Shown: piece after piece, positions 1 to 5,973 of the stretch | How positions within the stretch are numbered: position 1 is the stretch's first letter | Layout of the letters: each line of letters starts with the position of its first letter | Translations under genes and position numbers: made by a program | Source of the DNA: an uncultured Clostridia bacterium | GTDB taxonomy: Bacteria; Bacillota; Clostridia; TANB77; CAG-508 | DNA: 33,688 nucleotides | Reading direction: 5' to 3' | NCBI GenBank assembly: GCA_934122155.1 | Contig: CAKOVX010000010.1 | Span: 1-33,688 of the forward strand | The notes under the pieces: model-generated | The model's database searches: none | What the model was told of the DNA's origin: nothing | The model's input: only the letters and a program-made list of their open reading frames with translations

Positions 1-147
1 CTTTTTGGTTTGCTTGGAATATTGAACCGCTTATTTTTCAATAAAATAAATTTTCAAAACATATAAATTACAATTTGTAGAAAAGATTAAAAATATGAAA
101 GATAAGAAACAAACCAAATACTCAGTTGAAGCTATTGGGAGGTAGAT

Positions 148-486
148 ATGGAAAAGATATATAATAAATTAGTAAGAGATAATATACCAGACATTATTAG
201 AGATGATAACAGAACACCTGTTACCAGAAATTTAACAGATGCTGAATATGAAAAAGAACTGTATAGAAAGCTAGTAGAAGAATGTAATGAAGTTTATGAA
301 GCGGAAGATAATAGTGAAACTTGTAAAGAATTAGCAGACGTATTAGAGGTAATTAGAGCCATTGCAAATGTAAAAGGAAAGACTCTTGAAGATATCATAA
401 AATTAGCAGATGATAAAAGAAATAAAAGAGGAGGTTTTTCTAAAAGAGTATATTTAGAAAAAATCTATAAAGAAAGAAGATTTTGA
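148..486 (+). CDS. MazG-like nucleoside triphosphate pyrophosphohydrolase
   Basis: This 112-residue protein is of the small all-alpha NTP pyrophosphohydrolase superfamily (MazG / phosphoribosyl-ATP pyrophosphatase-like). Such enzymes split nucleoside triphosphates into monophosphate and pyrophosphate and usually clear abnormal nucleotides from the cytoplasm. The opening 'YNKLVRDNIPDII' is typical of the stand-alone clostridial and archaeal members. The metal-binding pattern is visible: E44, E45 and E48 in 'LVEECNEVYEA', then E61 and D64 in 'ELADVLEVI'. The ATG is preceded by GGGAGG at a normal distance. The gene stands alone, with a promoter-like gap before the flavin reductase gene. The exact substrate cannot be told. 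A HisE role is unlikely because no histidine genes are nearby and the N terminus is of the 'KLVRD' type. Confidence 0.8.
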   Translation: MEKIYNKLVRDNIPDIIRDDNRTPVTRNLTDAEYEKELYRKLVEECNEVYEAEDNSETCKELADVLEVIRAIANVKGKTLEDIIKLADDKRNKRGGFSKRVYLEKIYKERRF

Positions 487-561
487 AAGATAAATTGTAT
501 ACAAAAATTATTATTTAATATATAATCAGTATAATCAAAAGAAAAAGAGAGGTTGAATTTT

Positions 562-1503
562 ATGGAAAAGAAATTAGAAGAGTTAAATGGATTTAAAGAT
601 TTAAGAATTGTTGATAACTTTTATCAAACATCAAGCTTTTTTCCAATGCCAACAACAGAAATTGGAACATTAAGTGAATCAGGTCAAACTAATTTAGGTT
701 CATATTCACTATGCTTTCCATACTATATTGCAGGAAAGGATTATTATGCAATGCTTCTTTGTTGCAGAAACAGCTCAAATACTGCTAAAAATATTTTAAG
801 GACAGGTAAGTGTAGCATAAACTTTATAACTGATAAGAGAAAGTATTTTAAAGAAGCGGTAAGATTAGGTTACCCAGGAGAAACAACAGAAGAAAAGATG
901 AAAGACTGTATATTTACTTTAGTAGATGGAAAAAGAGCTAGAGAAAATCAAAATGAAGCATATCCTAAAATTATTCAAGAGGCATTCCAAGTATTTGAAT
1001 GTACTTGGGTAAAAGAGTTAGATGGAGCAGAGAATGATGTGGTTAAAGATGAATACTTACCACCATACCATCAATTTAATGGCATTACAAGTCAATATGG
1101 TGCGCATTTTATTTTAAAAATTGATAATATTTTAATTAAGCCACAATATTATGATGCTATAATAAATGGAGTAAATTCATATAATTTTCCACAAGTACCA
1201 GTTGACTATGGTTACAGAGATAATAAAAACTTCTGGTATACAAAATTCAAAAGACCTGTATCAGAGCCAATACCAGCAAGCAAAGGCATTAGTTTAGACA
1301 CTGTTAAATATGCAGCTTCAAGAATTGATCCAGATGTAAAATTTACAGATGAAGCTTGTGCTAAACTTGTAAAAGTACCAAGAGTATTTTTAAGTACTGT
1401 ATTAAAGGGATGTGTAGCATGGGCAAAAGAAAATAATGTCACATTGATTACAGAAAAAGAAATGGAAATTATACAAGATAAACGTAATAAAGAAAAGAAA
1501 TAA
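562..1503 (+). CDS. Flavin reductase-like protein with C-terminal PCP-reductase-like domain
   Basis: This 313-residue protein appears cytoplasmic. Residues ~1-220 resemble the FMN-binding flavin reductase-like split-barrel family ('NLGSYSLCFPYYI', 'LLCCRNSSNTAKNI', 'CSINFI'), which usually binds FMN and reduces flavin or another small acceptor. The last ~55 residues ('FTDEACAKLVKVP', 'VLKGCVAWAKENN', 'ITEKEMEI') look like the short PCP_red helical domain (PF08369) found at the C terminus of light-independent protochlorophyllide reductase subunit B and of some redox proteins. A TTG nine bases upstream is in frame but lies directly against the ribosome binding site, so I chose the ATG at 562, nine bases after AGAGAGG. 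A TATAAT box lies at 521-526. Transcription should end at the palindrome at 1510. The first domain is fairly sure; the fused domain is a pattern call. Confidence 0.7.
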   Translation: MEKKLEELNGFKDLRIVDNFYQTSSFFPMPTTEIGTLSESGQTNLGSYSLCFPYYIAGKDYYAMLLCCRNSSNTAKNILRTGKCSINFITDKRKYFKEAVRLGYPGETTEEKMKDCIFTLVDGKRARENQNEAYPKIIQEAFQVFECTWVKELDGAENDVVKDEYLPPYHQFNGITSQYGAHFILKIDNILIKPQYYDAIINGVNSYNFPQVPVDYGYRDNKNFWYTKFKRPVSEPIPASKGISLDTVKYAASRIDPDVKFTDEACAKLVKVPRVFLSTVLKGCVAWAKENNVTLITEKEMEIIQDKRNKEKK

Positions 1504-1509
1504 AAACTC

Positions 1510-1541
1510 AAAAGGTCTAATATATTTATATTAGACCTTTT
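1510..1541 (+). terminator. Perfect palindrome, left copy (terminator-like)
   Basis: Two 15-nt arms, AAAAGGTCTAATATA and its exact complement, surround a TT loop. The hairpin starts seven bases after the flavin reductase stop codon and ends in TTTT, so it can serve as that gene's rho-independent terminator. An identical 32-bp copy in the same orientation lies exactly 1800 bp downstream at 3310-3341, on the far side of the pilin-FGE gene. Confidence 0.8.
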
Positions 1542-1570
1542 CAGACTGTTGACAAAGTATAAAAAATATT
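1542..1570 (+). repeat. Inner inverted repeat, left arm
   Basis: The arm begins CAGACTGTTGACAAAGTA and continues as T, six A and TATT. It abuts the left palindrome directly and is complementary to 3280-3309 apart from one base in the A run. Because the adjoining palindrome is almost self-complementary, the whole inverted match can be read as 61-62 bp with two mismatches at the palindrome centre. Confidence 0.9.
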
Positions 1571-1796
1571 GAAAAGGTTGAATATAAATTAAAGAAAAGT
1601 ATTGAAAATAAAAAAATGTTATGATAATCTAATAAGGAGAAAATATGTACAAAATTTTTTATGGAAATAGAGTAAAACTGTAGGATATATAATTTATAAC
1701 TATAAAATGAGTAAATGTGCATAAGAAAAAATGTACATATTAAATTACAAAAAGGAAAAGAAGAGAAAATACAGAAGAAAGAGGAGGAAGCTAACC
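1571..1796 (+). promoter_or_regulatory. Leader region of the pilin-FGE gene with a tiny ORF
   Basis: This AT-rich stretch between the left inverted repeat and the TTG start holds no recognisable gene. It does contain a 12-codon ORF at 1645-1683 (start ATG, stop TAG) preceded by a good AAGGAG ribosome binding site, which might be a leader peptide or a dead start of an older gene version. No clear sigma-A promoter with correct spacing was found: TTGAAA at 1602 is only 15 bases from GATAAT at 1623. The strong AGGAGG at 1782-1787 fixes the downstream start. Confidence 0.35.
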
Positions 1797-3176
1797 TTGA
1801 ATAAAAAAGAGACAAAAATAAGTAAAGATATAAAAATAAATAAAAAAACAGCAAAAAGAAATTACTCAAATCAAGCAGGTATTACTCTAATAGTACTTGT
1901 AGTAACAATTGTAGTACTATTAATATTAGCAGGAGTGACATTAAATGCACTGTTTAATGAAAACGGTATATTAACTAAGTCAAAAAATGCAGGAAATATA
2001 ATGGAAGATGCTAAAAAGAGCGACCTAAATGCAATAAATGATTTAGACAAATGGATAGATGAAAAGACAGGTAATGGAGGAAAAGAAGACCCAACCGAAA
2101 AACCAAAAATAACAGATTCAAGTTTAACATCAGATGATAGAACAAACACAGATAGTAAAACGGTAATGGCAAAAGATGAAAAAGAAAACCAAGTAGTAGT
2201 ACCAGGAGGATTTAAAATAGCAGATGATTCTGGAAATACAGTAGAAAAAGGAGTTGTAATAGAAGACAAAGAAGGTAACCAATTTGTATGGATACCAGTA
2301 AGTAATACAAATAATGATGGAAGCAATAAAATAATAAAAGATGATGGAACATCAGTAGAGATAACATTAGGAAGATATACATTTGCAACAACTACTCCAG
2401 GCACACCAACATTAGTACAAAAAGGCTCAGAATATGACCAAACAACAGCAGCAAATGTAGCAGATAAAACAGTAGATACAAAATACAGAGCGGGAAGTTA
2501 TTATTATGAACTAAAAGACTCAAGACCATCAAATGAATTAAAAGATAAAACAGGAACAAATACAACAGCTAAAAACTTGAAAGATTTTATAGAAAAGACA
2601 GAAACAAATAAAGGTTTTTATATAGCAAGATATGAAGCAAGCTATGGCGGCGGCTACAATGCAGATGGAACAACATCAGCAGAAAAGTTTGGCAATGCAA
2701 AAACATTATCAAAGGTATCAACAGCAAATAGCACAAGTAGTATGAGTTACACAACAGGAAGATTATGGAACAGGATAAGTCAACCAGAAGCAGCAATAGT
2801 AAGTCAAAATATGTATAAAAATGATAAATATGTGGAAAGTGATTTAATAAATAGTTATGCATGGGATACAGCAATAGTATATATACAAGCAATGGGAAAT
2901 GAAAATTATGCAAATAAAACTGACGGGAATGGAACATTAAAAAACACGGGAAAAACAGAAGATCAAGTATGCAAAATATTTGATATGGCAGGAAACACAG
3001 CTGAATGGACCACAGAATACAGCACTGGCACGCTTAGCAGTGGTGGTGCTATCCCTTGTACTCTTAGAGGAGGCTACTGCATCAATTCCGGCTACTACAC
3101 GAGTAGTCGTGACTTCAGCGATGCGACCGGCAGCGGCGGCAACGTTTCTTTTAGACCTCTACTTTATGTAAAGTAG
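1797..3176 (+). CDS. Pilin-like/FGE-sulfatase-domain protein, probable DGR variable protein
   Basis: The TTG at 1797 lies nine bases after AGGAGG and gives 459 residues; an upstream ATG at 1731 has no such site. A basic N terminus leads to a class III/IV prepilin-like segment with G28 before 'ITLIVLVVTIVVLLILAG', suggesting processing by a prepilin peptidase or membrane anchoring with the rest outside. The E5 typical of pilins is replaced by V. Residues ~150-459 resemble the formylglycine-generating-enzyme/SUMF1 fold (C-type-lectin-like): 'GNQFVWIPVS', 'GFYIARYEASY', 'YAWDTAIVYIQ', 'IFDMAGNTAEWTTE', 'LRGGY', 'SFRPLLYVK'. Its catalytic role is doubtful. In gut Firmicutes this architecture is common among proteins diversified by DGRs, where the C-type-lectin face is a variable binding surface. 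The last ~130 bp differ sharply in base and codon composition. Unmutated relatives also occur, so diversification is probable rather than shown. Confidence 0.75.
   Translation: MNKKETKISKDIKINKKTAKRNYSNQAGITLIVLVVTIVVLLILAGVTLNALFNENGILTKSKNAGNIMEDAKKSDLNAINDLDKWIDEKTGNGGKEDPTEKPKITDSSLTSDDRTNTDSKTVMAKDEKENQVVVPGGFKIADDSGNTVEKGVVIEDKEGNQFVWIPVSNTNNDGSNKIIKDDGTSVEITLGRYTFATTTPGTPTLVQKGSEYDQTTAANVADKTVDTKYRAGSYYYELKDSRPSNELKDKTGTNTTAKNLKDFIEKTETNKGFYIARYEASYGGGYNADGTTSAEKFGNAKTLSKVSTANSTSSMSYTTGRLWNRISQPEAAIVSQNMYKNDKYVESDLINSYAWDTAIVYIQAMGNENYANKTDGNGTLKNTGKTEDQVCKIFDMAGNTAEWTTEYSTGTLSSGGAIPCTLRGGYCINSGYYTSSRDFSDATGSGGNVSFRPLLYVK
3024..3158 (+). other. Candidate DGR variable region (VR)
   Basis: From about 'STGT' to 'SFRP' the gene leaves the AT-rich style of its neighbours. 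By my count 50 of the 90 bases at 3061-3150 are G or C. Many codons end in C (TAC, TGC, ATC, GGC, GAC, TTC, AGC, ACC, AAC), whereas surrounding genes prefer A or T there. NNC codons clustered at the exposed end of a C-type-lectin-like domain are what adenine-directed mutagenic retrohoming makes from AAC codons in a template repeat. The most variable-looking run is 3075-3143. The template repeat and reverse transcriptase are not in this window, so they would have to act from elsewhere. Confidence 0.55.
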
Positions 3177-3185
3177 CACTGACCA

Positions 3186-3202
3186 CTGGTTTGATGAACC
3201 AG
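3186..3202 (+). promoter_or_regulatory. Hairpin just downstream of the candidate VR
   Basis: CTGGTT and AACCAG pair around a TGATG loop, starting nine bases after the stop codon. DGR targets of the Bordetella phage type need a short hairpin or cruciform directly after the VR for efficient retrohoming, so position and size fit. There is no T run, so it is not a terminator. Confidence 0.45.
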
Positions 3203-3222
3203 AAAAAATGAATAAATACGAT

Positions 3223-3243
3223 GTTAGCACAAATGTGCTTAAC
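3223..3243 (+). promoter_or_regulatory. Second hairpin downstream of the candidate VR
   Basis: AGCACA and TGTGCT pair around an AA loop, and the stem extends with GTT/AAC past one bulged T. It lies between the first hairpin and the right inverted repeat and lacks a T run. It may be part of the cassette's recombination or retrohoming structure, or simply part of the 3' untranslated region. Confidence 0.35.
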
Positions 3244-3279
3244 ACGTACTTTAGCGCATCCAAAAAGACTATTGAACAA

Positions 3280-3309
3280 AATATTTTTTTATACTTTGTC
3301 AACAGTCTG
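3280..3309 (-). repeat. Inner inverted repeat, right arm
   Basis: This is the inverted counterpart of 1542-1570, with seven T here against six A there and no other difference. It directly abuts the right palindrome. Confidence 0.9.
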
Positions 3310-3341
3310 AAAAGGTCTAATATATTTATATTAGACCTTTT
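3310..3341 (+). terminator. Perfect palindrome, right copy (terminator-like)
   Basis: It is base-for-base identical, in direct orientation, to 1510-1541 and is followed here by one more T. It can terminate the pilin-FGE transcript and insulate the downstream L,D-transpeptidase gene, whose ribosome binding site begins six bases later. Confidence 0.8.
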
Positions 3342-3357
3342 TCATTGGAGGGAAAAA

Positions 3358-3882
3358 ATGAGTAATCAAGTTATAAAGGTAACTAATATTAGTGGAAGCA
3401 AAGCAACATTAGATTTATTTGATAACAATGTAAAACTATTTAGTACTAAAGCTTTTATAGGCAAAAATGGAATTACAAATGATAAAAGAGAGGGGGATGG
3501 GAAAACACCAATTGGTAAATATAATTTAGGAGTAGCATTTGGAACGCATGATGAAGTTAAATTTAGCAATTATATTAAAATAAATGAAAACTTATATTGG
3601 GTGGATGATGTGAATTCAAAATTTTATAATCAGCTGGTAGATATTACAAAAGTAAAAAGAGACTGGAATAGTAGTGAACATTTAATAGAATATCCAAAAC
3701 AATATGAATATGCCATAGAAATAAAAACAAATCCTAAAAATATACCAGGTAAAGGAAGTGCAATTTTTTTACATTGTAGTGTAGAAAAACCTACAGCAGG
3801 TTGCGTTGCAATAGATAGTCAATATATGAAATTATTACTAGAAAAATTACAAAATAATGCAGTGATATGTATTGAAATATAA
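3358..3882 (+). CDS. L,D-transpeptidase (YkuD) family protein
   Basis: This 174-residue protein has the YkuD catalytic signature near its end: 'FLHCSVEKPTAGCVAID', with H139 and the nucleophile C149, plus the upstream 'GDGKTPIGKYNLG' typical of the family. Such enzymes form 3-3 cross-links in peptidoglycan or attach proteins to it. An in-frame ATG at 3208 would add 50 residues, but that stretch is translated from the inverted repeat and palindrome. The ATG at 3358, six bases after GGAGGG, is the believable start. From that start there is no signal peptide or membrane segment, which is odd for a wall enzyme but seen in other small clostridial members. It is followed closely by the HD protein gene and may share a transcript with it. 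Confidence 0.85.
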   Translation: MSNQVIKVTNISGSKATLDLFDNNVKLFSTKAFIGKNGITNDKREGDGKTPIGKYNLGVAFGTHDEVKFSNYIKINENLYWVDDVNSKFYNQLVDITKVKRDWNSSEHLIEYPKQYEYAIEIKTNPKNIPGKGSAIFLHCSVEKPTAGCVAIDSQYMKLLLEKLQNNAVICIEI

Positions 3883-3925
3883 AATGATATGTGGTAAAAT
3901 TTCCCCTATTAGGAGGCGATTATAT

Positions 3926-4501
3926 ATGAAAAGAGAAGAAGCATTTGAAATATTAAAAAAATATAACAAAGATGAATTTCATATAAGACATGCTTTAACA
4001 GTCGAAGGTGTTATGAGATACTTTGCTAAAGAATTAAATGAGGATGTTGAATATTGGGGTAACGTAGGACTACTACATGATGTGGATTTTGAATTGTATC
4101 CAGAAGAACACTGCAAAAAATGTATTGAATTATTAAGAGAAAATAATGTTGATGAAAGCATTATTCATTCTATATGTAGCCATGGATATGGATTATGTAC
4201 AGATGTTAAGCCAGAGCACATAATGGAAAAGGTATTATTTGCAACAGACGAGCTAACGGGTTTAATCTGGGCAGCAGCAAAAATGAGACCATCCAAGAGT
4301 ATAATGGACATGGAACTTTCAAGCTTGAAAAAGAAATTTAAAGATAAAAAATTTGCAGCCGGATGTTCAAGAGATGTAATAATAAAAGGAGCAGAACAAT
4401 TAGGCTGGGATTTAGATACATTACTAGAGAAAACTATTTTAGCAATGAGAGAAGACGAAGCAAAAATAAATGAATATATGGAAAAAGAATATAATCGTTA
4501 A
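3926..4501 (+). CDS. HD domain phosphohydrolase-like protein
   Basis: This 191-residue protein has an HD-type metal-dependent hydrolase pattern: H22 ('IRHALTVEGVM'), H51-D52 ('LLHDVDFELYP'), H86 ('SICSHGYG') and D108 ('FATDELTG'). Proteins of this short clostridial type are usually annotated as HDIG or HDOD-like hydrolases of unknown substrate; nucleotides or phosphate esters are likely. The start is fixed by AGGAGG at 3911-3916 and ATG at 3926; an upstream in-frame ATG at 3872 overlaps the transpeptidase gene and has no ribosome binding site. Its position 43 bases after the transpeptidase gene suggests co-transcription. Confidence 0.75.
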   Translation: MKREEAFEILKKYNKDEFHIRHALTVEGVMRYFAKELNEDVEYWGNVGLLHDVDFELYPEEHCKKCIELLRENNVDESIIHSICSHGYGLCTDVKPEHIMEKVLFATDELTGLIWAAAKMRPSKSIMDMELSSLKKKFKDKKFAAGCSRDVIIKGAEQLGWDLDTLLEKTILAMREDEAKINEYMEKEYNR

Positions 4502-4593
4502 ATTCGAAAAAATGCATTTTTGACTGTTAATTTTTTTGTTTTACTTTAAAAGATTTTTTGACCTGAAACTAAAAAAGTTATCTAAAGTCAACT

Positions 4594-5028
4594 TTATAAA
4601 TATTTTTTTAGTGTTTCTACGCTGTCTTCTTGCATAACTACAAAATCGTTTAAGATGTTTTTTACATCTGTTGCAGCATTTTCATTTTGATTAAGTAAAC
4701 GTCTTCCCTCAATAATTCCCATATTAGTGCCTTGCATTAAAAGTTCAGAAAGTTTTGATGTGCTATCATCATTCATGGTTTTCATCTGAATTCCATACCA
4801 TGTCATCATTTTAGTCATTGCATTAGTTTCATGAGGCTCTTTACTACTGTAATTTGCATATAAGTCATTTACTCTGGTAGAAATGTCCTTGTATTTGTTG
4901 TATTCAGTATCTAAAACATTTTTAAATTTACTATCTGTAACTTTTTCAGAAACATATGAAATAGCGTTCATACCCATCGTTGCACCTTTATTAACTTCAT
5001 CTAAAATATTCAAATTTTGATTTTCCAT
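4594..5028 (-). CDS. Helical protein, possibly ferritin-like/DUF2383-like
   Basis: I do not firmly recognise this 144-residue protein. It is soluble, Met- and Asn-rich and looks all-helical, with four amphipathic stretches (~5-30, 33-55, 66-100, 105-143) like a four-helix bundle. Ferritin-like DUF2383 proteins have a similar size and opening, but no clear di-iron ExxH motif can be seen. The ATG at 5028 lies nine bases from AGGAGG, while a TTG six bases upstream is too close to that site. It is transcribed divergently from mscL. The 'KEPHETNAMTKMMTWYGIQMKT' region is distinctive and would be useful for a homology search. Confidence 0.55.
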   Translation of the reverse strand: MENQNLNILDEVNKGATMGMNAISYVSEKVTDSKFKNVLDTEYNKYKDISTRVNDLYANYSSKEPHETNAMTKMMTWYGIQMKTMNDDSTSKLSELLMQGTNMGIIEGRRLLNQNENAATDVKNILNDFVVMQEDSVETLKKYL

Positions 5029-5085
5029 TTTCAAATTCCTCCTAAATATATAATTGACTAAATAAAGAAAAAATATTCAAAAATC

Positions 5086-5114
5086 TTGAGAAATGCGTGT
5101 AAATATGTTAAAAT
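5086..5114 (+). promoter_or_regulatory. Sigma-A-type promoter of mscL
   Basis: TTGAGA at 5086-5091 and TAAAAT at 5109-5114 are separated by 17 bases and lie 32 bases before the start codon. Confidence 0.6.
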
Positions 5115-5146
5115 ATATTTGTTGAAATAATGGAGGGACAAATTAT

Positions 5147-5665
5147 ATGGCAAAAGTTGAAAAAGAAAAAATAAATAAAAAAATGAAAGATGAAATGAAA
5201 AAAGCTCAAAAAGACGCAAAAAATGAAATGAGTGAGTTCAAAAAATTTATTTCAAAAGGTAATGTTGTTGACATGGCTGTCGGCGTTATTATTGGTGGAG
5301 CTTTTGGAAAAATAGTTACAAGTTTAGTAAATGATATAATTACACCTGCAATAGGCATAATAATTGGAGGTTTAGATTTTAGCAACTTAAGCATACAAAT
5401 AGGTAAAGCTAAAATTATGTATGGAAATTTTATACAGACAGTTATAGACTTCTTGATTATAGCTATTTGTATATTCTCAGTAATAAGAATATTTGAGAGA
5501 GTAAAAAATAGAAACAAAAAAGAAGAACCAGCTCCAGAAGCTCCTAAAAAGAGTGATGAAGTGTTGTTATTAGAAGAAATTAGAGATTTGATGAAAAAGA
5601 ATGTAAATGAAACTGATGAAATAGAAGGACAAGAAAAAATAGAAGAACCAATAACAAAAGGATAA
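5147..5665 (+). CDS. mscL: Large-conductance mechanosensitive channel MscL
   Basis: This 172-residue inner-membrane channel opens on membrane tension to release solutes during hypo-osmotic shock. The core is clear: 'FKKFISKGNVVDMAVGVIIGGAFGKIVTSLVNDIITPAIGIIIGG' is TM1 with the pore, 'YGNFIQTVIDFLIIAICIFSVIRIF' is TM2, and the C-terminal helix is 'EEIRDLMKKN'. Compared with typical MscL (~130-150 residues), it carries ~26 extra Lys/Glu-rich residues before the usual N-terminal amphipathic helix and a long acidic tail. The GGAGGG site ten bases before the ATG at 5147 supports the longer start, so the extension appears real. It has its own promoter and is monocistronic or followed by a separately promoted small gene. 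Confidence 0.93.
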   Translation: MAKVEKEKINKKMKDEMKKAQKDAKNEMSEFKKFISKGNVVDMAVGVIIGGAFGKIVTSLVNDIITPAIGIIIGGLDFSNLSIQIGKAKIMYGNFIQTVIDFLIIAICIFSVIRIFERVKNRNKKEEPAPEAPKKSDEVLLLEEIRDLMKKNVNETDEIEGQEKIEEPITKG

Positions 5666-5669
5666 TGTA

Positions 5670-5698
5670 TTGACATTTGTTAAAACTAAGACTATAAT
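5670..5698 (+). promoter_or_regulatory. Consensus sigma-A promoter before the 53-residue protein gene
   Basis: TTGACA at 5670-5675 and TATAAT at 5693-5698 are a perfect match to the vegetative consensus with 17-base spacing. This is the strongest promoter sequence I found in the window, and it serves a tiny gene. Confidence 0.75.
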
Positions 5699-5726
5699 AG
5701 TAATATAGTGATAAAAGGAGAAAGTT

Positions 5727-5888
5727 ATGTTAGCTAAAACATGGAAAAAAATATTATTATTTATTTTAATAATAGCTTGTTTGTTTAATATAGTAAATAA
5801 GCTGGTTCATAAAGCATCTATGAAGCAAGAGGTAGAAGCATCAGCAGAATATGTTGAACAAAAGCAAAAAGCTAATGAACAAAAATAA
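5727..5888 (+). CDS. Small single-pass membrane protein (53 residues)
   Basis: AAGGAG at 5715-5720 and the ATG at 5727 begin a 53-codon ORF ending in TAA. The protein opens with a short basic stretch, then one hydrophobic segment ('ILLFILIIACLFNIV', residues ~9-23), then a hydrophilic, Glu/Gln/Lys-rich helical tail. I do not recognise a family. The consensus promoter just upstream and the good ribosome binding site argue that it is expressed. It might be a membrane-anchored regulator or assembly factor, but nothing in the sequence shows a function. Confidence 0.55.
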   Translation: MLAKTWKKILLFILIIACLFNIVNKLVHKASMKQEVEASAEYVEQKQKANEQK

Positions 5889-5899
5889 TAAACAAAAAC

Positions 5900-5928
5900 T
5901 TGAAAAAAATTTTAAACTGTGTTACAAT
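5900..5928 (+). promoter_or_regulatory. Sigma-A promoter of rpmE
   Basis: TTGAAA at 5900-5905 and TACAAT at 5923-5928 are separated by 17 bases, 46 bases before the start of the L31 gene. Confidence 0.65.
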
Positions 5929-5973
5929 AAATAACAGTTTGTTAATAGATATTAAGGGAGAGGTGAATACAAA

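Larger units (their letters stand above)
1510..3341. mobile_element. Palindrome- and inverted-repeat-bounded cassette with pilin-FGE gene
   Basis: The outer boundaries are two identical 32-bp palindromes in direct orientation (1510-1541, 3310-3341). Immediately inside them are inverted repeats of 29 and 30 bp (1542-1570, 3280-3309) that differ by one A in a homopolymer run. The single sizeable gene inside (1797-3176) runs left to right. No transposase, integrase or reverse transcriptase is present, so if the unit moves it must be mobilised in trans. Removing 1800 bp between equivalent points of the two palindromes would leave a plain arrangement: flavin reductase gene, one terminator, then the L,D-transpeptidase gene 16 bases later. 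It could be a non-autonomous insertion, an invertible segment or a recombination-generated cassette. The repeats are seen directly; mobility is inference. Confidence 0.6.

Noticed and set aside
1..147. TTTGGTTTG near base 5 and CAAACCAAA near base 111 as a functional inverted repeat
   Set aside because: The arms are nine bases long and ~100 bases apart in AT-rich DNA; chance is enough to explain them. No gene was seen in this stretch.
1731..1796. Upstream ATG start for the pilin-FGE gene
   Set aside because: It has no ribosome binding site, adds only a Lys/Arg-rich stretch, and AGGAGG lies at the right distance before TTG 1797.
1871..2404. A 177-codon minus-strand frame opposite the pilin-FGE gene
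   Set aside because: It is the shadow of a real gene with skewed codon use; no ribosome binding site, and its sequence is Ser/Val/Thr-rich with no domain.
1510..3341. IS200/IS605-type or IStron element, because of terminal hairpins
   Set aside because: Those elements have different subterminal hairpins at each end and no terminal inverted repeats. Here the ends match and no TnpA or TnpB is present.
3208..3357. Longer N terminus for the L,D-transpeptidase
   Set aside because: The extra codons are translated from the inverted repeat and terminator palindrome, and a proper ribosome binding site precedes the ATG at 3358.
4507..4593. Terminators between the HD gene and the convergent helical-protein gene
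   Set aside because: Only a loopless AAAAATGCATTTTT palindrome and a weak six-base AAAGTT/AACTTT stem were found; neither is strong enough to call.
5206..5676. A 156-codon minus-strand frame opposite mscL
   Set aside because: It mirrors the mscL codons and has no start signal; the plus-strand product is a clear MscL.
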